From an uncultured Lachnospiraceae bacterium (GTDB taxonomy: Bacteria > Bacillota > Clostridia > Lachnospirales > Lachnospiraceae), in assembly GCA_934432595.1 (NCBI GenBank), contig CAKRYR010000001.1, positions 62,001 through 126,000 of the forward strand: 64,000 bases of DNA, written 5' to 3'. The notes beneath the pieces are model-generated. The model saw nothing but the letters and a program-made list of their open reading frames with translations, had not been told where the DNA came from and made no database searches. The translations under genes and the position numbers were made by a program. This document shows positions 54,524 through 64,000 of this stretch, piece by piece (position 1 is the stretch's first letter; every line of letters starts with the position of its first letter).

Positions 54524-55207
54524 TTAATCAATATTAATTATACAATAATCTTTATCTATAATACAACATTTTTCATATACAATTTTTCTCTCTAATTTTC
54601 TATATGTACTTTCAATAAGTATCAAATGTACCTTTTCATAGTTAACAAATTCATATAATTTAACTAATTCTTCTTCATTTAGATATGTCTTTATATTCAC
54701 CAAAAATACTATATTTATCCTACATAACCTAGCTAACACCTTAATATAATTAACTATTTTTTCTAAAATTGTATTCTCATTTTTTTCAATTTCTACTCCA
54801 TACAATTTCAATAATCCAATTATATTTTCTTCATCATTATATACAACATTATATGGTACTTCATATAATATTCTATCAAGAAAACTTAATATTTCACCAT
54901 GCATATTATATGTTTCCTCTATAAACTTTTCTCTAACAATTCCAGAAATTTCTTCAAATAATTTTTTTTGAATAATCCTATCATTATAATCAAGTTCAAA
55001 TGGATTTATAATCAACTTTGCATATTTCTGTAATTTAATAATATCTCCAGAATCTGATATAATATTATTTCCATCTTTATCTTGAAATTGTACCAATAAT
55101 TCTCCAACAAATTCTGCAAGTGTTTCAGGTTTTTCTATAACAATTACATTAACTACATTTTCAATAATACTAATATCTAAATTATACTTAGAATTTACCA
55201 ATCTCAT
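54524..55207 (-). CDS. csn2: CRISPR-associated protein Csn2
   Basis: 227 aa, the usual size of short (canonical) Csn2. The middle ('LIINPFELDYNDRIIQKKLF') and C-terminal part ('CRINIVFLVNIKTYLNEEEL', 'YEKVHLILIESTYRKL') match the family. Csn2 forms a calcium-bound tetrameric ring on DNA ends during spacer acquisition. Its ATG overlaps the cas2 stop by 4 bp. Confidence 0.9.
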   Translation of the reverse strand: MRLVNSKYNLDISIIENVVNVIVIEKPETLAEFVGELLVQFQDKDGNNIISDSGDIIKLQKYAKLIINPFELDYNDRIIQKKLFEEISGIVREKFIEETYNMHGEILSFLDRILYEVPYNVVYNDEENIIGLLKLYGVEIEKNENTILEKIVNYIKVLARLCRINIVFLVNIKTYLNEEELVKLYEFVNYEKVHLILIESTYRKLERKIVYEKCCIIDKDYCIINID

Positions 55208-55524
55208 AGTATTACCAACCTCTCATCTGTATCTAAAACTTGTGACACCGATTTTCCTACTATACATTCCATCCTAGAGAATTGCTTTTCAGTAATCCTA
55301 AGTAATTGTACAGAGCCTTGTGAAGGCTTATTTTTCCTTATATTGTCACATACAGTATCTGCTACAGTTGAATTTTGTACTAATTTACAATAAACTGATT
55401 CTTGTAGCATTAAAAAACCATTCTTTATCAAATATTTTCTAAAAACCCTATATTCTCTTCTATTACTCTCTGTAGTTATAGGTAAATCAAAGAACACCAA
55501 TATTCTCATATATCTATAATTCAT
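55204..55524 (-). CDS. cas2: CRISPR-associated endonuclease Cas2
   Basis: 106 aa; the Asp of 'RILVFFDLPITTESNRREY' is the conserved metal-binding residue and 'GFLMLQESVYCKLV' is family-typical. It bridges two Cas1 dimers in the integrase. 5 bp downstream of cas1 and overlapping csn2. A start at the internal Met (residue 6) is possible. Confidence 0.93.
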   Translation of the reverse strand: MNYRYMRILVFFDLPITTESNRREYRVFRKYLIKNGFLMLQESVYCKLVQNSTVADTVCDNIRKNKPSQGSVQLLRITEKQFSRMECIVGKSVSQVLDTDERLVIL

Positions 55525-55529
55525 TTCCT

Positions 55530-56399
55530 TTACTCATTTCTATAAAATTTTATCAACGAAGTGTCTTTATCATTTAATGCATCAAATACACTTTTACAAT
55601 AAATTTTTATAGCATTATTTACATTTTCATTTCTTCCTGCTATCATCACTTCTTGCTGTAATATAGTTAATAACTCCATTTTTTCTTTATGCTCAAACTG
55701 TTCTAATTTCATACTTTTAACCATTTTATCAACTATTATTCTAAATGGTTCCATTAAGTCAGAAGCAAAATTAAACTGATTAAACATGTTATCATGAAAC
55801 AAACCTAATTGTGTTATATATCCATTAGATGTTATTTCTCTATTAAAACATGACAAAATAATAGTATATCCATAATTAAGTGCTGCGTTTATACTATTTT
55901 CTGCTGTTCTAGTAAAATCAATACCAAATAAAGCATTAAAATAAACTTTAGCTGCATGCCCTTCTCTATTGGTAATATCTCCAAGTTCTATTTCCTCTAT
56001 ATATTGTCTCAACTTATTAGCCTCTACCAGTTTTAATTTTTCTAAATGTTCAGCCTGTTTTCTAATTTTTTCTGATATTATCTCTGTCCAAATTTCCATT
56101 TTTATATCATCAGTCCATGCTATTTGATTTTTTATCTTAATACTAGTATCATGACTTCCATAATATGGTACCAACTCACTACTTGGATTTCTTTTTTCAT
56201 CACAAAATACTACTTTTATCTTCTTTTTCATTAATTCACTAATAAGCGCTGAAGTAAGTGAAACTGCAGTAGTTTCAATAACTACTACAGATATTTCACT
56301 TATATGAATTTTTACTACATTATCCTTACGAACCACCATATAACCTAACTGATAATCTAATTTTGCACTACTAGATATTACTACTGTTCTCCAACTCAT
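55530..56399 (-). CDS. cas1: CRISPR-associated integrase Cas1 (type II)
   Basis: 289 aa. Metal-binding residues Glu146 in 'NREGHAAKVYF', His202 in 'LGLFHDNMFNQFNFA' and Glu217 in 'DLMEPFR' are intact. Start overlaps the cas9 stop by 4 bp (ATGA). It integrates new spacers together with Cas2, Csn2 and Cas9. Confidence 0.95.
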   Translation of the reverse strand: MSWRTVVISSSAKLDYQLGYMVVRKDNVVKIHISEISVVVIETTAVSLTSALISELMKKKIKVVFCDEKRNPSSELVPYYGSHDTSIKIKNQIAWTDDIKMEIWTEIISEKIRKQAEHLEKLKLVEANKLRQYIEEIELGDITNREGHAAKVYFNALFGIDFTRTAENSINAALNYGYTIILSCFNREITSNGYITQLGLFHDNMFNQFNFASDLMEPFRIIVDKMVKSMKLEQFEHKEKMELLTILQQEVMIAGRNENVNNAIKIYCKSVFDALNDKDTSLIKFYRNE

Positions 56400-59300
56400 A
56401 TTTTCATCAAATCCACTTCATTTTCATATAGTCCAGTTACTGATTGATTGATTAGTATAAATTCCTCTGCATCAGATACCTTCTTACTAATAAGCATTAC
56501 CCCTGTCTCTTTAGATTCACCCATTAATCTTAAATCAGCTGATGTTTTTCCAATAATTGTCAATCGAAGTATTTGCAACAACACCTCTACTTGCTTCTCC
56601 AATGACAATTTCATAAATTTGTTTTTATCACTAATCAACTTATCACCTACTGGATTTGGTCTTTTAGCAAATATACTTTTATTATGTTTTTCACATAACA
56701 CATTATATATCTTTATATTTTGTTCAATGCCAGCTACTTCTTCTAAACCTACAGTTCCTTGCTTATTTTCTAATTTTTTTATATATTTTATTTCATCTGG
56801 TTTTAAACATAGTTGTACTGCATTTCTAGTAGTTATTCGATTATTTGTCTTACCAGTAATATACATATAATAACCATTTCTTTTTACCAAAGAATGTAAC
56901 TTAATCTTTTTAACTTTTATAACTGGATTTTTTAATTTTAAAACATCCTCACAATATTCTTTCAATGCCATATCATCTTTTTCAAATTTTCTACTATACA
57001 TAACTGGAACAGTTTCTAGTGTTCTTATTCTCTTACCCTTATTTTCATGTTCTACTAAGAAAAAATATGCTGTAGTTACGCTACTAAATCCCCCATATTT
57101 TGTAACATCTTGCATTTTTTCATTTTTTGCTTTTAATGGTATATACCCATTACCTTTAGCTTTTTTTGCACTAAATAGTGTTTGATTTGCAATTCCACCA
57201 TGACCTTCATAACATAATCTTGTAAGTAAAGGTGTATTTTTACTTAACATATTTTTTACAGTTACAATAGTACCAGCTTCCTTATCACTATCTTCATTCT
57301 TTGAAGATATCCAAGCCACCTCATTTCCCCTTCTTATATCCCAATCAAACATTCTACTCAAATTATAATGATATTCTTCATGTTCCATATTATATTCTTT
57401 ATTTATGAAATTCCTTGGATTCTCCGTAAATTTCACAAGATAAGCATTACCTACCACAATATTCAAATATGCATCATGTGCATGATGATAATCATTAACC
57501 AATCTTGATTTTACTATATCTCGTTGATGTCTAAATTCTGAAACATTAGTTGCTTTTGCATATACTATTTTAGAATCTGGCAAGACTGATTTCAATAATG
57601 TAGCTACTCCTTTAGTACCTTGACTAGTTTCCACCATCTGTCTTGCAATAAAATCAGCCTTCTGTTCATCGCTTAGTGGATTTCTACTAGTTAATCTATG
57701 CAATTTTTCTTCTGTTATTAATCCTTCTCTAAATAACTCATTCCAATTTGAAAACTGTGACTTATATATATTATCTTCAAGTGGATATGAATCACTCTTG
57801 TGACTATTAATTTCCTTTTTAACAAGTACTAGATTATTATCTATATTATCATCTTTTGTAAAATGACGTGGATATATATGATCAATGTCATACAAATTAT
57901 CATTAAAAAGATTATCTAAATCTATAGTTTCTCCCGAATACATACAACGTCCTTTTTGTGTTAAATAAAGATACATCTTTTTACTTCTTAATTTTCCGTC
58001 TGCATCAGCATCCTCTATAACCTTTTTCCAATCACATTCTTCATCCTTTATATTTTTATATAATTCTAAAAATTTATCTTTTCTTGACTTGGTTCTTACT
58101 TTCTCTCCCTTTTCTCTAGTCATTTCTATAAATACTTTATCTGGTACGCAGCCCATAATTACTTCGATTTCCTTTATAATTAAGATTGTTTGCCATATCA
58201 TTCTTTTCACAGGTGCAGAAAAATACATCTCATTTAAATCTTCAGCCTCTATATCAGATAACGCCTTATATGCATCTTTATGGAAGTTATCTAATTCTTC
58301 TTTATATGTATAAGTATCTTCTTGTAATATTTCCATAAGATTATCATTAGTTTCCCACATTCTTCTTATAATTGATAACTCTTCGCCTGTTTCTTTACTA
58401 CACCCATTTAACATTAAAAAACTTTTTGATAAATTTCCCCAATCCTTAAATTTATACCCAACTATTCTTTTTATTTCAACTTCATTAAGCATATCCGAAT
58501 AGTTTTCTATAATAAGCTCTCTTACAATTTGCTTAGAATCACTATATATAGTTTTCCAAAACACAATTTGTTCAATCATTTTCCTATAACTATCTTTTTG
58601 TATTCTATTACCTAATACTGATTCAAATTTTGCAAACGTAGATAATGTATTATTTATAATATGGTCAATTCCACTAACTAACGAAACATCATCTATTTCT
58701 AAAACTCCGCATGATACCAAATACTCACATATTTTTTTCTTAGTAACTTTTTTACCTTTAGTAAATAAATCAAAGTACATTTTTTTCTTTACTTCAACAG
58801 ATATTTTAACACCATCTATTCTAATATTATTAATCTCATTTAATATAGAAAAACTTTCATATAGTAGAGATTCTTTAGGTAATACCCTTTCTCCTGTAAT
58901 ATATGTACATTTTCTAACCATTCTTGAAATAAATTTTTCAGATGTTGCCTTTATATCTATCTTTGTATCAATGTTCCATGGCAATACTTTACCTTCTTCT
59001 TTTCTAATAACCCATCCATTTCCTCCGTATTGCTCACTTCTATTAGAAACAGGTCCAACATAATAAGGAATTTGAAAAGAAAAAATTCTGATAATTCTTT
59101 CTTTTACAGTCAAACCAGATTCATCTACAACACTTAAAAAAGATAAATACTTTTCAGCATTTTTTAATATTTTTTTCATTTCTTTTACATGAACTTGATT
59201 TGGAATAACTCCATTATCTTGTGTTAACTGTTTTGGCAAAAAATTTTCATTTTCAATTTCCTGCCTAATATACTTTACATCATCATCTTCTGGATTCATT

Positions 59301-60486
59301 TTAGCTAATAATTTCTTTATTATAGCATATAGTTCCTCTCTTTGTCTTTTTTTCATACTTCTCCTATATCTCTTCCCCGAATTACATGAATTTACATATG
59401 CACTATAGCTTCCATCAGAATCATTTCTAAAAATATCATTATACACTTCATTTGTACAATACTTCTTCACTACACTTTTCAGCTTTAATAAATCTTCACA
59501 ATGTTTATCATATGAAGCCACACGTGCTACAGATAGATACTCATAATCTTTTAAAATACCTGCTAATGATGCAATGTCATAAATTTCCTTCATAAGACTG
59601 ATTATTTCAAAATTATTTTCTCCTATAATTTCCAAAACTTCCAATGAGTCTTCTTCATATTTGAAATCTGCAAAACATAGTGAAAGCTTATTATCATCAT
59701 CAAAATCCACTACATCTTTAAAAATAGATTTAATATTTATTTTTAATCCACATAATCCTTTAACAATATCTACCTTTATTTTATCGTCTTTACTTTTCTT
59801 ATTTAATCCCAATAAATCCAATAAATACTCTGATTTTTTTGTCCTTGATTCATCCTTGCTACTTAGTACATTTTTCATAATACTATAATCAACATCACTA
59901 CCAAGATTTAAACCCAAAATAAAATTAACTCTATCCGCAAGTTCATTATACACTGTTTTTATTGTTCTTTCTCTTACCTCATCCCCCAAAGAAACATTTA
60001 AAAAATGACCTCTATGTTTAAACATATTAAGTAATGCTAAAAATACAAGTCTAACATCATGTGGTTTATCTGATTCAATAAGTTCTTTTCTTAAGTGAAA
60101 TATTGTTTTATATTCCTTAAAATAATCTGCATCCGTATAATTTGGATCATTAAAAATTCCATTCTTTGTTCTAACAACTAAATCCTTATCTTCGAAATAA
60201 TACTTACTATTCTCTAGTCTTTGATAAAAATTAGGATCGACTTTATCAATTTCTTCAGCAAAATATTCCTTTAATAATCCTATCCTTGCCACTTGCCTTT
60301 GACGCATTCTTCGAGATATTCTATGCGTTCGTCTTTCAACAGCAGTTTCAGCCTCATCAAACTCTCTTATTCCCCACATATCTTTTCTTTTTTTTCTACA
60401 AATGTTATAATTTTCATCTGTTACCGCCCATCCAACAGATGATGTTCCCATATCTAGTCCTAAATAATATTTTTTTCACTATTCAT
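56396..60486 (-). CDS. cas9: Cas9 nuclease (type II-A), reading frame broken in an A7 tract near the start
   Basis: The proper start is ATG 60486 with AAGGAGAAGAAGG upstream. It reads ATG AAT AGT GAA AAA AAT ATT ATT TAG because the tract has seven A. With eight A it would read 'MNSEKKYYLGLDMGTSSVGW', the standard Cas9 N-terminus, giving 1363 aa. The uninterrupted frame starts only at ATG 60451, just after the RuvC-I Asp of 'GLD', and has 1351 codons. The rest is intact: arginine-rich bridge helix ('RRTHRISRRMRQRQVARIG'), RuvC-II 'FIEMTRE' (about 788 in the repaired protein), HNH 'YDIDHIYP' (about 870), RuvC-III 'HHAHDAYLN' (Asp about 1005) and PAM-interacting 'KYGGFSSVTTAYF'. In the frame as given it would lack one RuvC carboxylate unless slippage occurs. 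Confidence 0.93.
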
Positions 60487-60610
60487 ACCTTCTTCTCCTT
60501 ATCTCTATCTTATTATAATCACTTATTAACCCTGAAGTATTTATTATAATATTAGAAACTAACCAATCTTTGATTTTTATCCAATAATAAATAATTTTTT
60601 AATTCTTATT

Positions 60611-60638
60611 ACTAGAACTACTAGAAATATTACTAGAA
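60611..60638. repeat. Three ACTAGAA direct repeats in the cas9/tracrRNA gap
   Basis: ACTAGAA at 60611, 60620 and 60632, within the divergent control region and upstream of the tracrRNA -35. Could be an operator for cas transcription; function inferred only. Confidence 0.4.
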
Positions 60639-60655
60639 ATAAATTAATTAAACCA

Positions 60656-60684
60656 TTGACTTTTTTGGAAATATATGTTAATAT
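60656..60684 (+). promoter_or_regulatory. tracrRNA promoter
   Basis: TTGACT (60656-60661), 17 nt, TAATAT (60679-60684) with an upstream TG. The predicted start, about 60690, coincides with the first base of the anti-repeat. Confidence 0.8.
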
Positions 60685-60689
60685 TTAGT

Positions 60690-60780
60690 CAACTTACAAG
60701 ATGAGTGCAAATAAGGTAAATCCGAAATCGTTAATTCTTACATTGTGTAAATCTAAAGACTTGATAACCAAGTCTTTTTT
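60690..60780 (+). ncRNA. tracrRNA
   Basis: AACTTACAAG at 60691-60700 pairs perfectly with CTTGTAAGTT of the crRNA repeat. After a bulge (ATGAG opposite AGAGT), CAAAT pairs with the repeat's first five bases, giving the usual lower stem. AAATAAGG...AATCCG (60709-60724) resembles the streptococcal nexus. A small hairpin TTACA/TGTAA (60738-60750) and a terminator AAGACTTG/CAAGTCTT (60756-60776) with T6 complete it. About 90 nt, divergent from cas9. It would guide RNase III processing and Cas9 loading. Confidence 0.9.
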
Positions 60781-61052
60781 GTTTTGTTCTAATCTTAATT
60801 TGGAATAAGAGATTCCCAAACCTATTATAATTACTTACCCTATTAAAATCATAAAATCACCTAAATACTTCTATAATTATCAATAATTCCCCCGTTTTAT
60901 ATTTCCAACATCTACATATTATACAATATTCACAAAAATATGTCCAGATTTTTCCAATTTTTTCATTTTTACTTCATTTTTAACATTTTTTTGTTTGAAT
61001 TTCATAAATATTGCGCTCTCATTCAGTTTACTTCACTAGCACAGAATATACA

Positions 61053-61382
61053 GGTGCAGAAGATTTGTTTTAATTGAATATTTGTGAAAGTTACCTAATC
61101 CAAGAGAATTACAGATTAGTATAATAAGCTCGAAGCGTGTCTGAGCAAAGTGAAGATGTGACAATAAAGAGAAAGCTTTATAGCGAATATTCTTTTTCAT
61201 ATTGAATGTACTTGCACATAAAAATATGGAAAATATTCTCGTAATTATGAGGCTGTAAGCCGAATAATTGTCACATAAACACTTGCGAGTTTGCGTCCAC
61301 GAGCCGTCCATTATACTAAACTGTAAATCTCAAATGGATTAGCAACTTTCACAACGATACAATTAAAACAAACTTCTGCACC
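61053..61382. repeat. MITE-like element with about 75-bp terminal inverted repeats
   Basis: GGTGCAGAAG... at 61053 is repeated in inverted form ending at 61382, and the two arms match imperfectly for about 75 bp (blocks GTTTTAATTG, TGTGAAAGTT, CTAATCCA and AGTATAAT). Further inverted pairs lie inside (GTGACAAT near 61158 with ATTGTCAC near 61268). ATATA flanks both sides and may be the target duplication. No protein is encoded. The stretch 60781-61052 before it shows no gene. Confidence 0.75.
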
Positions 61383-61391
61383 ATATAAAAC

Positions 61392-61414
61392 AAAGGGGGC
61401 GCGTAGCGCCCCTT
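61392..61414 (-). terminator. hisS terminator
   Basis: GC-rich stem AGGGGCGC / GCGCCCCC around TAC in - strand sense, followed by TTTGTTTTATA. Confidence 0.85.
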
Positions 61415-61441
61415 AAAAGTCATCAAAAACCACCAATTTCC

Positions 61442-62683
61442 CTAGAACAACTCCTCTAACTTGTCTAAATCAACCTCAGTTTGCTCATGAGTCTCCATAT
61501 TCTTAACAGTAACCTTTTTCTCTTTAATTTCGTTTTCTCCAATTATAACAGTATTCTTAGCATTAATCTTATTAGCATACTTCATCTGAGCCTTAACACT
61601 TCTGTCCATATAATCAGTCTCAACTATAATACCCTTCTCTCTAAGTCTGTTAACAATCTTATAAGCCTCAACTTTAGCTTCTTGGCCAAGAATACCAACA
61701 TATAATTCAATCTGTGAAGCAGCCTCTAACTCTACTTCTTCTTTCTCTAATAGATTAATAATTCTCTCAATACCTATACCAAAACCAACAGCTGGAATAT
61801 CTTGCTTACCATCGATTTCCTTAATAAGATTATCATATCTTCCGCCACCGCATAGAGTAAATCCATCTGCATCAACGAATTCAAATACAGTCTTAGTATA
61901 ATAATCTAAACCTCTTACAATACCTGTGTCAACTTTATAAGGAATATTAAGCTCTGTAAGTAATCTTTGAAGTTCTTCAAAATGTTCCTTACATTCATCA
62001 TCAAGATACTCTATAGTTCTTGGAGCATCCTTTACAATCTCCTTACAAGAAGGCACCTTACAATCTATAACACGAAGAGGATTCTTCTTCATTCTCTCTC
62101 TACAAGTCTCACATAGACAAGACTCATTCTTCTTAAGAAATTCAAGTAATGCATTATTATAAGTCTTTCTACAATTACTACATCCTATACTGTTAATATG
62201 TAACTTAGCTGTCTTAATACCTAATTCATTAAGAAACTTATTAAGTAAAGTGATTAATTCAACCTCTGCAAGTGGACTCTTTGAACCTATGAATTCTATA
62301 CCAAATTGGTGATGTTGTCTAAGTCTTCCACTCTGTGGTTGTTCATATCTAAATACTGGTGATACATAGAATAACTTTGTAGGCTGACTCTCTGCATACA
62401 TATTATTCTCAAGATATGCTCTTATTGCACCTGCTGTTCCTTCTGGTTTTAATGTAATACTTCTATCTCCTTTATCATTAAATGTATACATTTCTTTTTG
62501 AACAACATCTGTTGTTTCACCTACGCCTCTTTGAAATAATACTGTATGTTCAAATACTGGTGTTATAACTTCTTTTATATTGTATACTTTACATAAGTTT
62601 CTAGCTTTTTCCTCTATAACTGCACGTTTGTGCATATTATCCCCATACCAATCTTGTGTTCCTTTTGGTCTTTGCGTTATCAT
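61442..62683 (-). CDS. hisS: Histidyl-tRNA synthetase
   Basis: 413 aa. Class II motif 2 'LFYVSPVFRYEQPQSGRLRQ', the His-specific 'RGLDYYTKTVFEF' and 'CGGGRYDNLI', and motif 3 'VGFGIGIERIINLL' are intact. An insert with four CxxC-type cysteines ('CSNCRK', 'CLCETCRERM', 'CKVPSC'; about 175-220) may bind zinc, as in related clostridial HisRS. It charges tRNA-His. No T-box leader was recognised upstream. Confidence 0.95.
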   Translation of the reverse strand: MITQRPKGTQDWYGDNMHKRAVIEEKARNLCKVYNIKEVITPVFEHTVLFQRGVGETTDVVQKEMYTFNDKGDRSITLKPEGTAGAIRAYLENNMYAESQPTKLFYVSPVFRYEQPQSGRLRQHHQFGIEFIGSKSPLAEVELITLLNKFLNELGIKTAKLHINSIGCSNCRKTYNNALLEFLKKNESCLCETCRERMKKNPLRVIDCKVPSCKEIVKDAPRTIEYLDDECKEHFEELQRLLTELNIPYKVDTGIVRGLDYYTKTVFEFVDADGFTLCGGGRYDNLIKEIDGKQDIPAVGFGIGIERIINLLEKEEVELEAASQIELYVGILGQEAKVEAYKIVNRLREKGIIVETDYMDRSVKAQMKYANKINAKNTVIIGENEIKEKKVTVKNMETHEQTEVDLDKLEELF

Positions 62684-62787
62684 TTTTAAACCTCCTTATG
62701 TCATATGAACTCTTGACATCCTTTTTATATAATATGTTCTTATTTTCATCTATCCTAATGTGCAAAAAATTTTGAGAGCACATTTCT

Positions 62788-63459
62788 CTATATCTCATCT
62801 GTAGTATCAAGATACCTTCTGATACAATTAGCAATTTCCTCATCTTTCTCAAGGAAACTTTTATATACTACATTTATAAAATCATCTGCATTTACCATAC
62901 GTTGAAATGCTAAGAAAATTTTCATATCAAAGTTCTTAACTTCTTCTATCATAAGATCCATAGCTGTATCCACATCAAAGGCAGAGCGATATGGTCTATT
63001 TGATATAAGAGCAGCAAATACATCACAAACTCTTAATATTCTAGCTCCTTCTGGTATTGAATATTCCTTTAAATTTTTAGGGTAACCAGAACCATCAAAG
63101 TTCTCATGATGATAATAAATAGCATCCAAGATTCTCTTAGAATAACCATGGGTTCTAATTACTTCATAACTTAAAGTAGGATGCATTCTCACATATTTCA
63201 TTTCTTCATCATCTAATACATCTTCTCTACGCCAATAAAGATACCTACTTAATTTCATTTTTCCTATATCATGAAGTAGACCTGCTACAGCCATATCATT
63301 ACAAAACTCTCTTGATTTTCCAAGCTCAATTGCAAGTCTTCTAGCTAGTATACTCACAAGCATTCCATGTTGTATTGCATCACTTAAATCATTTTCAACT
63401 TCTCTTTTTAATTGCTCACTATTTTCACAATTATGTAGATTACCGAAAAATTCCATCAA
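62788..63459 (-). CDS. HD-GYP-like phosphohydrolase
   Basis: 223 aa. HD metal ligands 'LLHDIGKMKLSRYL' (about 62-75), 'HHENFDGSGYP' (about 116-126, the GYP block) and 'RILRVCDVFAALISNRPYR' are present. HD-GYP proteins usually degrade cyclic di-nucleotides such as c-di-GMP. Here the domain stands alone without a receiver. Its start overlaps the end of hemZ by 20 bp, and it is followed by hisS. Confidence 0.85.
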   Translation of the reverse strand: MMEFFGNLHNCENSEQLKREVENDLSDAIQHGMLVSILARRLAIELGKSREFCNDMAVAGLLHDIGKMKLSRYLYWRREDVLDDEEMKYVRMHPTLSYEVIRTHGYSKRILDAIYYHHENFDGSGYPKNLKEYSIPEGARILRVCDVFAALISNRPYRSAFDVDTAMDLMIEEVKNFDMKIFLAFQRMVNADDFINVVYKSFLEKDEEIANCIRRYLDTTDEI

Positions 63460-64000
63460 AATACGCCCCTTTGCTAGATAAAAAATTCTTTTTCTTTTCT
63501 ATCATATCATCTATTCTCTCAATATAATCCTTTAAGCTCTTAACATTATCTACTCTTTCTATTCTATTATTCTTATAATCAACGAATTTACACACTGCTC
63601 CGGCACCAAGTGCTAATATATTCTGTCTTTCCTCCATTATAAGAATATTATATATGCCCTCTAGGCCTGGCTTTGCATAGCCTATATTTTCAAGATTATC
63701 TGTCATATTTTTCTGTCTATACATATAATATGGTACATATCCATTTGCCTTGGCAAATCTAAAAGTTTCATCTACCATATCTGTTACATGCTCAGGTAAC
63801 AACTTTTCATATTTATCTTTATATATGTTCAAATATGCAGCTCTTTTAATTGCAAGAGTATGTACTGTCAAATTATCTGGATTCAGCTTTTTAATTTCAT
63901 CTAATGTAAATCTAACATCTTCTATAGTTTCTCCTGGCAAGCCAAGTATCAAATCCATATTAATATTTTTATGTCCAACTTTCCTTGCCAAATTAAATGC
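63440..64000 (-). CDS. hemZ: Coproporphyrinogen III oxidase-like radical SAM protein HemZ, 5' end beyond window
   Basis: The last about 187 codons are present, starting inside the radical SAM barrel. 'MDLILGLPGETIEDVRFTLD', 'NPDNLTVHTLAIKRAAYLN' and 'YYMYRQKNMTDNLENIGYA' are the HemZ pattern, and 'NILALGAGAVCKFVD' the C-terminal block. The CxxxCxxC cluster motif would lie beyond the window edge. In Clostridia hemZ commonly precedes hisS, as here, with the HD protein between them. Confidence 0.85.
   Translation of the reverse strand, partial: AFNLARKVGHKNINMDLILGLPGETIEDVRFTLDEIKKLNPDNLTVHTLAIKRAAYLNIYKDKYEKLLPEHVTDMVDETFRFAKANGYVPYYMYRQKNMTDNLENIGYAKPGLEGIYNILIMEERQNILALGAGAVCKFVDYKNNRIERVDNVKSLKDYIERIDDMIEKKKNFLSSKGAYFDGIFR

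Noticed and set aside
61036..61311. 91-codon frame on - strand
   Set aside because: Lies within the inverted-repeat element and shows no domain, no conserved pattern and no ribosome binding site.
62637..62852. 71-codon frame between hisS and the HD gene
   Set aside because: Overlaps the ends of both real genes in another frame; no family resemblance.

Overview
The window is low-GC, AT-rich chromosomal DNA from a Gram-positive anaerobe of the Clostridia, most likely a Lachnospiraceae-type organism. The inference rests on very strong AGGAGG ribosome binding sites, ChW-repeat cell wall proteins, an archaeal-type AspRS, HemZ, a fol operon that contains a small HD-domain gene, YjfB and a DUF4846 lipoprotein. 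Species cannot be named from sequence alone. No rRNA or tRNA gene, intact transposase or prophage was seen.

1-9.7 kb (mostly housekeeping): an ABC exporter operon (ATPase, permease, GldG-like protein, DUF4340 protein running off the left edge), dapA and dapB for lysine/peptidoglycan precursor synthesis, a double-OB-fold SSB-like protein, typA/bipA and a lipoprotein. 9.7-20.3 kb: an acyltransferase, an AI-2E-family permease and a zinc uptake system whose binding protein (znuA-like, + strand) is separated from its permease and ATPase (- strand) by a terminator-bounded three-gene cassette. That cassette encodes an FHA protein, a PcfB/DUF3801-like protein and a VirD4/TraG-like coupling protein that has lost its ATPase motifs. 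It is the best candidate here for an undescribed system.

20.3-28.3 kb (cell surface): a membrane protein, two secreted ChW/CHAP/GH25 peptidoglycan hydrolases (one CHAP domain has lost its cysteine), a group II intron relic, a 59-aa YjfB protein and a large Ig-like/beta-helix surface protein. 28.4-35.6 kb: a folate operon (folC, folE, HD protein, folP, folB-folK fusion) carrying a MITE-like inverted-repeat element, then aspS and a radical SAM gene.

35.6-53.5 kb (accessory island): almost every gene lies on the - strand. Many GNAT acetyltransferases, whole or broken, are mixed with ASCH, Nudix, DHFR, YjbR, PgsA and Fe-ADH pieces, several clearly pseudogenes. The island also holds a membrane-anchored ADP-ribosyltransferase with a complete R-S-E triad behind a consensus promoter, an AraC regulator fused to a RelA/SpoT-like HD domain, a putative type I toxin-antitoxin locus plus a decayed second copy, a MerR regulator with its divergent operator, and an MFS efflux gene preceded by a leader peptide and a terminator that overlaps its ribosome binding site.

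53.9-60.8 kb: a complete type II-A CRISPR-Cas locus (array of eight full repeats, csn2, cas2, cas1, cas9, divergent tracrRNA). The cas9 reading frame is interrupted at its very start by an A7 tract, which puts the RuvC-I aspartate out of frame. 61-64 kb: a second MITE-like element, hisS, an HD-GYP-like protein and the 3' part of hemZ.
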